From assembly GCF_023343835.1 (NCBI RefSeq), contig NC_064433.1:180623777-180687776 (forward strand): a DNA stretch of 64,000 nucleotides, written 5' to 3'. This DNA is from Lagopus muta (taxonomy: Eukaryota > Chordata > Aves > Galliformes > Phasianidae). Below are positions 1-11,640 of this stretch, in pieces (positions within the stretch are counted from its first letter, which is position 1; the number at the start of each line of letters is the position of its first letter). The notes beneath the pieces are model-generated. The model was given only the letters and a program-made list of their open reading frames with translations. It was not told the DNA's origin and searched no databases. Position numbers and translations under genes: made by a program.

Positions 1-18
1 GTTCGTCAAGCGTCATAG
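1..18 (+). CDS. DCUN1D5: DCUN1D5, last five codons and stop (partial)
   Basis: The first 18 bases read V-R-Q-A-S-stop in frame 1. The human DCUN1D5 protein (defective in cullin neddylation 1 domain containing 5) as I remember it ends in WQKVRQTS, so this fits its extreme C-terminus with one Thr-to-Ala change. The protein acts as a co-E3 that promotes NEDD8 transfer to cullins. Five residues alone would be weak evidence. The call is supported by gene order: in vertebrates DCUN1D5 lies upstream of MMP13 in the same orientation, and MMP13 is the next gene here. The rest of the gene lies left of the window. Confidence 0.8.
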   Translation, partial: VRQAS

Positions 19-3000
19 CAAGAATTCAAAAGAAAATGCAAGTTTTTTTGGTGCCCGCCTGTACACAAACTAATGAGAAAAACATCGGATTGCATTTTCA
101 TTTTTATGAAAGACTTTACAGTAATTTTTTTCCTTTTCTAAGGAAGTTTTCTTGTTACATGTGATATGGGCATTTGAACCACACCTCTTCCGAGACTGAA
201 AGTTGGAGTTCTTGTTTTGAGTCTTACATTTATAGCATTTCTTTCAGAACAATAAAGATTCAGATTTGTGACAAAGGCCTAAAAGTGAAGAATGTCCCTT
301 GAATGTGAGTGTGGTGTCTATTTCTAGAACCAAATCTTTAAAATGATCTTTCTCAGAAGTGCCCTTTGTTATGATTTATTGAGACCTTAAAAATGCTTAC
401 CTGGCACTGTTGCTTGCTGGCAGTATGATTGTCTTGTGAAAGAAACGTTAGAAAGAGTGACTAATTATTTGAGCCCTGGGTGGGGGTGTGTTAATTTGAG
501 TATTAAGTATTGGTCATGGGTTGTGCCACACTTTTCAGCTCCTTCTGGAGATAAAGGCCTTAAGCTCTGTTTTGTTCTGTTCTGTACTCACCCAGTGGCA
601 TGGCATTTAATGGCAGATGCTTTGTTAAGCAGAAAGGTGTGGAGCTCACGTGTGGCTGTGGATGCAGGGTAGCTGGAAACTAGTTACCTGTACTTCAGAT
701 GTCAAACAAAGGTACTCTGATACCGTACTGCAGTTCCAAATTTCTATTACAACTTAGACTTTGAGTTGCTTTGGAACTTAAGAAGTGCAATTTATATATA
801 AAAAGGGAAAGCTGGAAAGACCTGCCTTCAAGCTTTGCTTCTTTCATGTTTTAGACTGGAAGCATTCACAGCATGACTTTCTTTTACCTCTCTTGAAGTT
901 TTTCTGTGATGTAAGAAAGACTTAAATCATCTGTTTTTGACCCGTATGTAACAGGCTATTAATTTTTACCCTGTTATTCATGTGTTGAGAACAATAATTA
1001 CTGTGATTGCCTGTTTAGGCAGTTTTTGTGACAAACTTCAACTTTATTTAAAGGTTGTCACTCCATCTTTCTGCCCAGGAATCTGAATGCCATCTTTGAG
1101 AAGAAACAGGATTTTAATGAGTAAATATAAGAAAACAAAATGGAATGAGAGAATGAAGCATTTGTAACTTCTACTTCATTATATAATTATATTATTTAGA
1201 CTGTGATAATGCCATGAGACTCCAGATCAAGGCCTCATTGTGCCAAATACATCAACAGCTTGAAATGAGAATAGACAATGTAAGCTAGGCATGACTTGAA
1301 GATCTTTGCCTCAGGGAAATTACTTCTGTTTTGCACATCCCTTATTCAGACTAAGTGTGAGTTTTTCTATCATTAAGGAAAGCTTCATTCCCAAGACAGT
1401 GGATTATTTTTTTTTTATTTTTATTCAGTGGTGGGAGAAGAGTGGGAGGGAAGGGTGAAGAGAGGAAGAAATAGCAGTAGGAAGTGGAACAAAATAGAAG
1501 CGTGCCCATGCTCTCATTCTTTTAAAGGAACACCTTTGCTACTTGCCACTCTCTGAAGCTGCTTGCTGCTGGGGCTGCAGATGGCATTGTCAGTCAGTGG
1601 TGTTCCCTGGGCCTTTCCGCAAGTCACCTGATAGTGCAGCTGAGCCTTAGAGGTATGGTTCTGCCCAAGCCAAAAAAGCTTTGGAACGAAGAAGAAGCTG
1701 AGATACTGGCAGATCGCTGTGCTCATACAGTGGCTAGTGTCTGTGTGCATGCAGACCCATGCACTGCAGCTGGTCCATTTTTCCACCTTTCTTAAGGAAA
1801 GTACTTAATTTCAGACCTTGCAAAGACTCCAGCAGTTCTCTTAAATAGGTTTCAGGTTGTCTGTTTGCTGATGATTCTGATTTCTCCCGTAACAGAGTGC
1901 CTTTTGTTTGGAAATTGCCCTTCCATACAGAAACTCAGTGCCAGAATGAGAGTAACTTCAAGAGTCCCAAAAACAGTGAATTGAATTTCTGAGGTGCACA
2001 GGATAAAGATACACCAATTAGATCTAGGGAAGTACTGCTGTATATTGAATCTCTGCAAGGGCACTGATTCTGAAATGACTTTCTAAAATTCACTTCAGTG
2101 ACTCTTCTAGCTTAGTATATTTAGACCCAGTTATAACTGGAAAATTCTCTTTCCAGGAGTTTTGAATTACAGGTAGAAGTTGAACATTTTCTAGTGTGGT
2201 TGGGGGTAAATAAAGAAAAAGGAAAAAACCCACACTTTTTTAGGTAATTGCAAGCTGTTCTGAATTCAAGTTAAACCAGTTGGTCTTAGAGGCTGGTGTT
2301 AGTGTCTAACAGTAGGAGTGATGCATCTACCATCCAAGACAGTCAAGTACTTACAGTTAAGGTGTAAGATGCTGTGTGATGTATCATTTGTATCTCTGTT
2401 AAGGTTTTATCAGTATTCCTCTAATAAATCCACATTTCAGGGATTTATAACTTGGTTGTGTGCGTGATGGAAAATCATCAGTTACTGTAAAACTTTGACT
2501 GGGAATGAATGTATTTAAACGACTTAAAATCAATATAGTTTTTCAAATTTGAATAAAATAGGACTTTAAGTTATGTTTTTGTGCTCTAAACTGCAATCAG
2601 ATTTATTGTTTAAATGTGAACTAATGGCTTGTACAGTTTCATTGTGAGCTGGTCACTTTTCCTAGCTGTCTTTTTTTTTTTTAATTAAATCACCTTACAT
2701 CTTTCTGTGGATAAGTGCCAAAAGTTGTTTATTTATTTTTTGTTCTGTTTTGTGCACATCCACAAGCCAAAACTGAGTTCAGCTGAATGCTTTCATTAAC
2801 CTTTACATTTTAGTTTTGCTTTGCTCAGGTGCATTTTAATCTCTCAAATGAGGAAGTGACACCTTTTCTGCCGTATCTTACGGTGAAAGTTCACAAGTGA
2901 AATATGCTGCCATAGCTATGACAAATAATAAAAGCAAAGGTAAAATGTCTTCCACAACTAAATCACAGTGATGTCTGTCTTGGTATTATAAACTTTGCTT

Positions 3001-3615
3001 TGGTCTCACTTTTAATTTCTTTACATTAATTCTCTTCACATAGCTAAATTTTTCTCAGTTCTTGAACAACAAAGTTTTGGGTTTTTAATCTGGAAGCACC
3101 CACCTGTTCATGGAAAAAGCCATACTGGTAGATTGGAATGTAATATTTCTTCTATGTAAAAATGTGATTTTTGAATTAAACAGTCATGTATGTTTACCTA
3201 TGTTCTTTAACTGTATCTGTACTTTTAATCACATTTATCTTTACTGTTTAACCATATAATTCTTTACTGATGGCTGTAATTTCACATTTCTATATAGTGG
3301 AACTTGAATTTTGCGTTTAGATACAAATTTGGTACCGATTCACAGATTTTCATTCCCCTCCCCTGAAGGGGACACTAGTCTATATTTTGGTTGTTAAGGT
3401 ATTTTTTCCTATCTTTGAAAGCTTTGAGCTGATACATTGATACTGACCACAAAAAAAAAAAAAAAAAAAAAAGGGACCATAAGTTTAATGTTTCTAATGT
3501 TTTGTTCATTATTCTTATAGCTGGTGAACAGTTCTTTCAATGCAATGTGTACAAACTTGTACAGGTTTAGCTTTGTAGAGTATGACGAATAAAAGTGTTA
3601 TGTAATAGGGCAGAA
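19..3615 (+). other. DCUN1D5: Probable 3' UTR of DCUN1D5
   Basis: This AT-rich stretch directly follows the DCUN1D5 stop codon and contains no recognisable transposon and no convincing reading frame. Potential AATAAA signals occur at 251, 2,219, 2,423, 2,552, 2,927 and 3,588. The last is followed within about 30 bases by a T-rich, GT-containing tract, as expected for a cleavage site. The full length as one long UTR is an inference. An early site near 251 could give a short isoform. A poly-A run lies at about 3,451-3,472. Confidence 0.55.
3588..3593 (+). terminator. Candidate distal polyadenylation signal of DCUN1D5
   Basis: A canonical AATAAA is followed by CTTTTTTGTC about 30 bases downstream, resembling a cleavage-stimulation element. 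It is the last canonical hexamer before clear intergenic sequence begins. Use of this site is inferred. Confidence 0.45.
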
Positions 3616-4039
3616 CAAATCTTTTTTGTCATGCTGCCTTTTTTAGGTTTTTGTTTGTTTTGTGAGCGTATAACTGTTATTAATCACTGAAGGACTTACT
3701 TTCAGCAAAGTGGGTCAATTTCATTTCTAGCCTAAGTCTCAATGATTTCTTTACTACTGTGTGTTCCCACCAGTAACAGAACGTAATCTTAACTAAGAGC
3801 TGTAGCAAACATCATCTTTGATCTCAGTCATGTTGGTAGTTGTTTACATAAGGCAGCAAACCTGGTAGTTAACTGTCCTGAATTATGCATTCAGTCAGCC
3901 TTATTCCAACACCTGTTGCAAAGCATATGAATGGGGAGAGATTCAAGCTTTTTCTTCCTCCTCCCTCATGTATTTGTTTTTGGGCAATTATGCATTTATG
4001 ATTTGTGCCCATTACCAAGACAACAGACAGCGGGCACAA
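3616..4039. other. Intergenic, nothing recognised
   Basis: AT-rich sequence without a supported gene or a repeat I recognise. Confidence 0.5.
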
Positions 4040-4262
4040 ACTGGCATACAGGAGGTTCTCTCTGAACAGCAGGAGCACTGCTGTGCTGTGCTGTGCAGGT
4101 GATGGAGCACTGGCACAGGCTGCCCAGAGGCTGTGGGATTTCCTCCTTGGAGATCTTCCATGTGGCCCTGGGCCCCCAGCTCTGGGTGTCCCCGATGAAG
4201 CAGGGCTTGGGCCTGAGAGACACCGAGATGCCTCCCATCCTCAACTCTCATGTGATTTATCT
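4040..4262 (+). repeat. CR1 LINE 3' fragment, sense
   Basis: The text resembles the avian CR1 3' region: a stretch like 'aggaggttctctctgaacagcagg', then 'gatggagcactggcacaggc', then 'cccagctctgggtgtcccc' near the end. The terminal copy of the 3' end is diverged. Overlapping small open frames on both strands are by-products of the CR1 sequence. Confidence 0.75.
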
Positions 4263-7200
4263 GGCTGTTTCTTAGAGTATTCTTCCATAGGGATTTTTAG
4301 AGCATATTACAAAAGGATGAAAGCCAGTGTCCTGCCATGTGCGTGTGTGTGTGTGTGTTAGTGCCATTATTTCCTTGCACATACCCCTTGCTCCGTTACT
4401 TGGTGCTTTCTCATTATTGAGTTCCCGTGCCATTCCAGCCTTAGGACACCTTTTCTTCCTTGAGGATCATCTCTCTCTCTCTGACCTCAGGAAAGTCCAC
4501 TTTGTTGTCTCTACAGAGCCGCTTCTATCCACTTCTGACACTGAAGTCCCTCCCAAGTCTGAGGGATGTTTAAGTGCACGCAATCCAGGTATCTCATCTG
4601 TAGCTGGGAGAGATGGCAACACTTCCATTGCTTCTCTCTTTACCCTTTTCTTCTCTGTTGTACATTCTGCATTTCTTTTGCGTGAATGCCTTTCTCTTTC
4701 CTAAAAGGAATTGCTCTTCAGTAGTAACTCACCATTATGACAACGGCAGAAGGTGTGTATGAATGAATCCTTTATAGATGCTACATTGGACAGAACATAA
4801 TCTCAAAATCTGGCTACTATTTCCTGACCTGCAGTGGTTCCAACAGTTTCTGTTGAATAACCTTATTATTTTATAGTTTATTAAAATACTGTGACTGTGT
4901 CCCTTTCTTCTAGAAACTATAACTTTAATAAAGATTCTTTAAAAAACTATTTTTCATCTTCAACTTCTTCATTTATTTTCTCAACTTCAGAAAAAATTGC
5001 TATGCATTTCAGGATTCTTACTGACCTATATATTTTATCAGCTTTGTAGTAAATTAATGCTGATAATAAAATCACTTAAAAGTGTTTTTGGCTTATTTAA
5101 ATTCTACGTAACATAGAACTTCATTCTTCATGTGTGGTTTTCAGATGAGTTTTGTTTTCACTGTGCATCTTATGATAATTAATTACTGGGTTTCAATATA
5201 GTATTCCAACTCGTTTAAGTTATTTCTGATTTAGTAGTAAGGTTATTCTTTTTCACTTTCTTTCTGAACATTAGAATGTTTCATAAAGGTTTAATGAATC
5301 TACTGAAGTAATTTAAATGGCAGTAAAATGAAATGGTAGTTATGATTTATGGCCCTGCTATTATGGACTAATTGTGGAATTCTTTTTTACATTCAAACTT
5401 ATCTCCAAGTCAATTTACAAACGATGAAATATGCTATGATGAAATGCCCCTAAATAATTAGTTTTAAAACAAATAAGATTATGATAATATTACAAGATTA
5501 ATATTACATAATATTACAAGCTGTAATCAAGATTACAGCTAATACTGAGTCCTCATCTATTTGGCCAAAATACTTCTATTTGAAAGTGTAAAATCGTTGG
5601 CCAAGGCACATGAATAATTCAGAACGCATCTGAAATTAGTTATTATTAATCTATGAGGAATGTATTCACTTAAGGAAATTGCAGATTGCAGTCACAACAG
5701 AAGGAGTAACGCTAATTCTGTAAGGAGTGGGTCCTCAGTGCATCTGGCACTTGCTTCTGAGTAATTCTGTTGCGTGGAGGTTTGAGGTATGGCTTGTTTC
5801 CTCACATGCATTTTGCTTTAGCATAAGGAATGCAGTAGTAATACCAAACACATTGGTGCTGGAGTGCTGTGGGCTGGGCATGAGCCATAGCACTGATTTT
5901 TGATGTAAAAAGTGGGTCTTTCTGACACATAAGAATAGGCGATATTTGCCAATATAACATGATCAAAGTCCATCAGTTTTCTAATCGTTTCCATTTCTAT
6001 TTGTTTAAACCGTGTGATGCGTTGTTCCTGCTGCAGAGTTTTAGCCTGTCTACACATGTGCAGATGTTTTTATATAAGGAAAAAGGTGTTACATCTGTTC
6101 TTCCAGCTGGTGAAAGGAGAACTAGGAAGGCTCAGTGCTCCCCATGCTTTTCCACATGTACTTCTGGGGGCTGCTGGATGGGGGCCAGTCAACTTTCTGA
6201 CCTTCGCAAATCACCAATCTGCCACAATGGTGGTTTCCTCCCATCTGATTGGGGCTGTTCTCAGAGCTAGCTTAAAATTTGGACAGTGAAATGCTACACC
6301 CTTCCTCAATCTTCAGTAGCCTTATTCCAGTCCCATTTTCACCCTGTGATAGTGATTAGTGACATAAGGAATGGATCTTCTGCCGTGGAAAAGTGTCCTC
6401 ATAGAATTGGAGATGCCAAACCTAACAATGTTTGTTGTAATTGTTACTGACACGTGAGTGAACAACCAGCATGCTGATGTGCCAAGATCTACCCTTAGCC
6501 AGTTTTTCTGGTTCAGATTGTTTATGGAACTGTGATTTTGGGCCACATATTAAATTTTGCAAGGTTATTGTTGTGCCTGTGCTTTACCACTGAGTATACT
6601 ATATACTGAAGTTAATTAGGATGTACAATTTTAAATGGAATGTTCATAGCTTTAAAGATACAGGATGGCAGTTTGTAGAGCTTTTTCATGTACTTTTGCC
6701 ATATGGTAACACAGCTCAAAGACCCACTGATAGCTAAAACCACAGGAAGGAATCTGAAGGGTCAGTTAGTAAACAGTGCTTAAGCTTCAAAATATATTTT
6801 CACTTACTATGTTATTTTTTTTATATTCATTGTAATTTTCTAGAGTATCTCCTTTCATTAGGGAACATGTTCCTAATCCTTGTTTCATAAAAGATTATCA
6901 TGTTTCTATTAATTTGATAGTTTGGGGGGCAGCTAGCATACCTGTCAAGGCTCTAGTTTCATTGCACTAGACACTGCGTTGTTAGAGCTGTGGTTCTATC
7001 TAAGGACATCACTGTCTTACAAATAAATGCTGTGCTCATCCTTTGCATGGTGCTTGTCTTTTAACTACAATGTTCCTCATAATATTAATTTTTTTCCATA
7101 TAAGGACATATTATTAACTTTTTTCCTCTGTAATTGCTCAATATTCCTTAACAATGTAAGCATTAAACCAAGAACTTATTTTACAGTGTTAGCTTTATCA

Positions 7201-7961
7201 ATTCAAGATAGAAAATCATTCCATTCAAACGTATCGCTTTGTTCACAGATTTTTAGAGTTCTTTGCCTCAAAGCTTATATTGATGCTCGCATAGTTTAAC
7301 CCCACCAATGATTCCAGCCAAGTGCCACAAATTTATTGGTCAAACTTTGCCTTTTGTATTTTTGCAGCCTAGCGAGTCACAAGTTACTTTGTTTTTGCAG
7401 AGTTAGCTCTACAGGTTTTCAACTGGAAATATTCCCATGTGATATATAGCATGTCTCATAAACAAGAGCTTCATCACAGTTTTCCACAGTCATGTACTGC
7501 CAATAAAACGAGTTGCTGGAGAAGAGAGGGATTGTGTTTTATCTCCAGAACTTCTGTTGTCAGAGTGCAGCTTACGTGGTTGCTTCATTGAACATTGCTA
7601 ATCTGATTTTAGAAGGCTTTTCTACACCAGTATATTCAATTTAGTATTGCTCATCAGAATGGACGGGAGGCGTGCGAGAGGGTTCTGTGAAGTCAGTGAG
7701 TCAATGTGTCACGTTCCACCAATGCACAGGAGGTAAACAATTGATAATAACTAAAAATTTAGAGCAGCAGTATAAAAATGGACATAGGAATTCACAGATG
7801 TTTTGTCCTGCATTTCCATTGTTAATGTATTGCCAGCACTAATGGTAGCACTGTGTGAGCAGGGCAGCAGTGCAGAGCTAACTGCAGGCTGAGCAACAGC
7901 ACTGTGCTGCCAGCGACTAGCATGGGCTGTGTGGTGTGCAGAGGTGCAGCCCATCACAGCT
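4263..7961. other. Intergenic, low-complexity tracts only
   Basis: AT-rich DNA with no supported gene. It contains a short GT dinucleotide run at about 4,341-4,358 and a 10-bp perfect inverted repeat with a 2-base loop at 5,519-5,540. Open frames up to 125 codons (4,327-4,704) have no recognisable domain. Confidence 0.5.
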
Positions 7962-8108
7962 AATCACAGAATGGCCTGGGTTGGAAGGGACTTCAAGGAT
8001 CACGAATCCCCAACCCTCCAGCCACAAGCAGGGCCACCAACCTCCCCATTTAATACTAGACCAGGCTGCCCAGGGCCCCCTGCGGTCTGGCCTTGAACAC
8101 CTCCAGGG
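7962..8108 (-). repeat. CR1 LINE 3' end, antisense
   Basis: Starts with the reverse complement of the CR1 3' terminus (ATCACAGAATGGCCTGGGTT, then GGAAGGGACTTCAAGGATCA) and runs on through 'agggccaccaacctccccat' and 'caggctgcccagggccccct'. The element is 5' truncated, as is usual for CR1. Confidence 0.9.
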
Positions 8109-9456
8109 AGCTAACACAGCTAAACAGCTAAAGATCTCTGAGCCCTTTTCTGGAAAATAATTTGAGTTTGTTACAATCACAGGCAGCCCAGAGATGCCTT
8201 AATAGTTTCCACTTCAAAAGGATTTACCAATTAGTTACTGTGAAAACATGGATATCTTTATCTCTCTCTTCTGTTATTACTGCAAAGTTATTCAGTAGAT
8301 TACTTTTGAAACTTGATAAAAACACTAGGTACATCAAATATCAGAAGAAATGCTGATGGAAAGCCTGACACTAAACAAATTCACTGATTACAGCCAATAC
8401 AAAGATGCTATACTTCTACTACGCAGTGAGATGAGGTGTGTTCCATCAGCTAAATGCGTATTTCATAAGCTACCACCTTATATGCACAGAAGAATATAGA
8501 GCAGCTTTCTGTTCAAATTAGCATATTTCGGACTTTGATGAGCACTTACAGAATGAATGGCTGTCATGCACTGATCCGAAAGCTCTTTGTAGCCAACGGT
8601 GAGTGAAACTTCACTGTTAACAGTAATGTACATACCAAATTATTTTCTGCTTAACAGATTGCTATGCCAGAATTCACAGGGCAACTCACTGATGTGTCAG
8701 GATCTTTGACTCTCACCTGCTTTACTCACCCTTACAATCTTGCCAAAGTTTCTGTTGGCTTTATGATTGCAGGAAGAAGAAATGAATGGATGTTGATCCA
8801 GCTGCACAGGTGGAGTTAGTTCCAGGTATGTGTATCTATCCATTCTATAGCTTTCATCACCACTCCATATAAATGTACCTAAGGGAATAGAATGGAGAAG
8901 CATTATTTCCTTAGAAATTTGTGTTTATCAACTTACCTTCTCAACAGGCTGAGGGGGCCTTTAAATTTCAAAACACATTGACAAATATGTATGTACTTAC
9001 TAAATATTCACTATTGGTGTGAACATTGTCAGTGCTTTCTCTTTGTAGCTAAATCAGAGTGGATTAGCAATATTTCAAAAAATAAAGACCAGAAATCAAA
9101 ACCATTTCTTTTTACAAACATAAATTTATGTGCAGACAACAAGAAATCCTCTATCTTCTCCTTCCCTATCCTCTTCTCCACCCCACCCTCACAGCCCCAC
9201 AGCTCTGTATCTCTGGTGTACAGCATCTCTAGAATGGAAAAAATCCTGCAGGAAATGTCAGAATGCTGAAATAAAGACAAGTGACTGTGGCTGGAAAGTT
9301 TTACTTCATTTATCATTTTTCTGAGTAATTTAGAGGGAAAATCACATAATTTGAAGCTAACCTTCAAAACCAATGTGCGATGAACTGGAGCCACAGTATT
9401 TCAATACATAGCATCGTGGAGCATTATAAACATCTTGGAGAAGCTGATGTTTTAGT
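8109..9456. other. Intergenic, nothing recognised
   Basis: No gene and no clear repeat seen. The open frames here are short and lack recognisable motifs. Confidence 0.5.
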
Positions 9457-9548
9457 TAGAATGGTTTGGGCAGGAAGGGATCTTCCAGATCATCAATTCC
9501 AACACACCTGCTGTGGGAAGGGACATTTTCCACTGGATCAGACTGCTC
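9457..9548 (-). repeat. CR1 LINE 3' tip, antisense
   Basis: About 90 bases resemble the reverse complement of the CR1 3' end ('agaatggtttgggcaggaag', then 'atcatcaattccaacacacc'). It is short and diverged. Confidence 0.75.
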
Positions 9549-11465
9549 ATAGTTAACATTAAAACCACGTTTTCCTCCTAGTAAAAGGCATCTGTGGATC
9601 AATCATCCTTCGAACTGTTTTAATTCTGCAATCCAATTTAGAATTGAATGTTTCTGTTCCATTAGCATGGCACCTGGTCTTCCCCAGTTCCTCCCTGCAT
9701 AAGGAATCCAAGAAAAATGTCGTGAAAAGACAAGAACAGATGAGAAACCACTGCATTTAGTAGCATGATTAAATCTAACCATGAAAATCTTATCGACACA
9801 ATTCAAGTTAGTTCACACACGAGTCTGAGACCAGAAGCGGTATTAATTAGTAGTTGGAGGAATATTGAAGAAATTGCTTTCTAGTTAAAGCAAGTTAAAA
9901 AAAAAAAAAAAAAAAATCCCACTTTTTTTCCATTAATTCTCTACATTATAAATGTTTTAGAGTATTTCAGGCTTCCACCTGCGGCATTAATTTCACTTTG
10001 GCAATCGTTTCAAAATTATTTTCAAAAAATGAAATGGGAGATGTTGAAGTATGGAAATTTTTGTTCTGAAATAATGATTTTCCTTCTTTTTAAACTAGGA
10101 GTGCAACCCTCATGAAAAGAAAGTTGTTGGTTTTTTTTTTCTCAGTGTATTAAAAGGGAGCCTAAGTAGGTCCTGCCTTCTACGACAGGCTTTATTATTT
10201 CTGAGATAAGTGCAACCCACTGTTGTGACCAAATTAGAAGCCACCATCTCCCTACTCTTTCCTATTTTTTACTTCCCAGAAAAATGTGCTATGCTTTGGA
10301 ATATGAAAATACAGCAGGTTCTTTTCAGTTTTAACCACGAGAGAGGACTTGGAACTTTTAAACAGTGCAACTTAGCAAGCTGACTTCTAGGTAATTCTAA
10401 CCAGAGAAGTTACAGTAAATACTCATTGGCTGACTAAATGTGCATTTAACACACATGCACTTGCTGCAGTGCAGCATCAGAATTTATCTGTCTCCATTTT
10501 TTAAATTAAGATTAATTTCATTAACAATCAGATTCACATCCAAATTCTGATCCACATAATCTCTTTAGGGGACAAGAGTTCTTAGGATTGTCTCTTTGCA
10601 AAAAACTTCCTAGAAAATAGGTGATGGCTGACATAGTCCTGCTACAAAACCAACAAGCCACAGTTAGAGGCTGCTCTGCAGTGCTAAAACTTAAATGTCA
10701 TTTTCATAAGAGATCTGGGCATGCTGTCTTTAGGTGTCATAAACAAGGAGGAATACCTAAAATGACAGATACAGGATTACACTGGGGGCAATATTCTAAA
10801 AGTCTACTTCGAAATCTGTTAGGAGAACACATGCAAAAAGCACAGCCTGCTGCTAACCTAAGAAAATGCTTCTGCAAAGAGTGAGGTTACTATTGAGAAA
10901 GAGAAGATATGTGGGCACTACCCACATAGAAATTCTTTAAAATAATAAAAAGAAATGCCTCTTCTATACTATACTATTTACAAGCATGGGATTTTACTCT
11001 TTCAATAGGTAGAATTTATTAGAGTCCTGCAGAACTGGAGGTACTGGATGGAGACAGATCTGCAGAACGATGGGGTAGGACAAAAGCAATCTAGTTCATC
11101 TTTTGGCTCTTCAATTTGACCTTAAAACTCTCTGTGTATCTATGAAATCAAGTTCTTCTTTCTTTCCATAGTCAGTTTTGTACAAGGTACATTGAGGCGG
11201 TCCAGGAACACAACTCTCTCAGCTGACATTACCATCTGGAACAAGATTAGAAGCGAGCATCTAGAGCCCAAAGACTTGGGATACACAGGTGCAACATCTG
11301 TATCTCTAATGGGCCCAGGCTTCTGATTGTTCCCAAGGTGTCCAAACATCTCTTCCTAAGCTAAAGCAGCTCTGAGCAAGCAGGTGCCTAGGTAGTGCCT
11401 AAGCTCTATGGCAATTCAGAGACCTGGCATCTATTTTGCATGTGGACAGAAGAGGAGAGGTATAA
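9549..11465. other. Intergenic, nothing recognised
   Basis: Contains a poly-A run at about 9,897-9,917 and otherwise AT-rich unique-looking sequence. No gene supported. Confidence 0.5.
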
Positions 11466-11640
11466 GATCATAGAATAATTAAGGATGGAAAAGGCCTCTA
11501 AGAACATCACGTCCAACCATAACCACCATACCCACTAGGTCATGTCTGCCTTAGTGCCATATTTCTACTTTTCTTGGAATCCTCAGGGCCAGTGACTCCA
11601 CCACCTCCCTGGGAAGACTGTGCCAATTATACCTGATTAT
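11466..11640 (-). repeat. CR1 LINE 3' fragment, antisense
   Basis: Begins with 'gatcatagaataattaagga' and continues with 'caccatacccactaggtcat' and 'gtgactccaccacctccctg', all typical of reverse-complemented CR1 3' sequence. 5' truncated. Confidence 0.88.

Noticed and set aside
4327-4704. 125-codon frame starting in a GT run
   Set aside because: Begins in a microsatellite and has no recognisable domain; chance frame.
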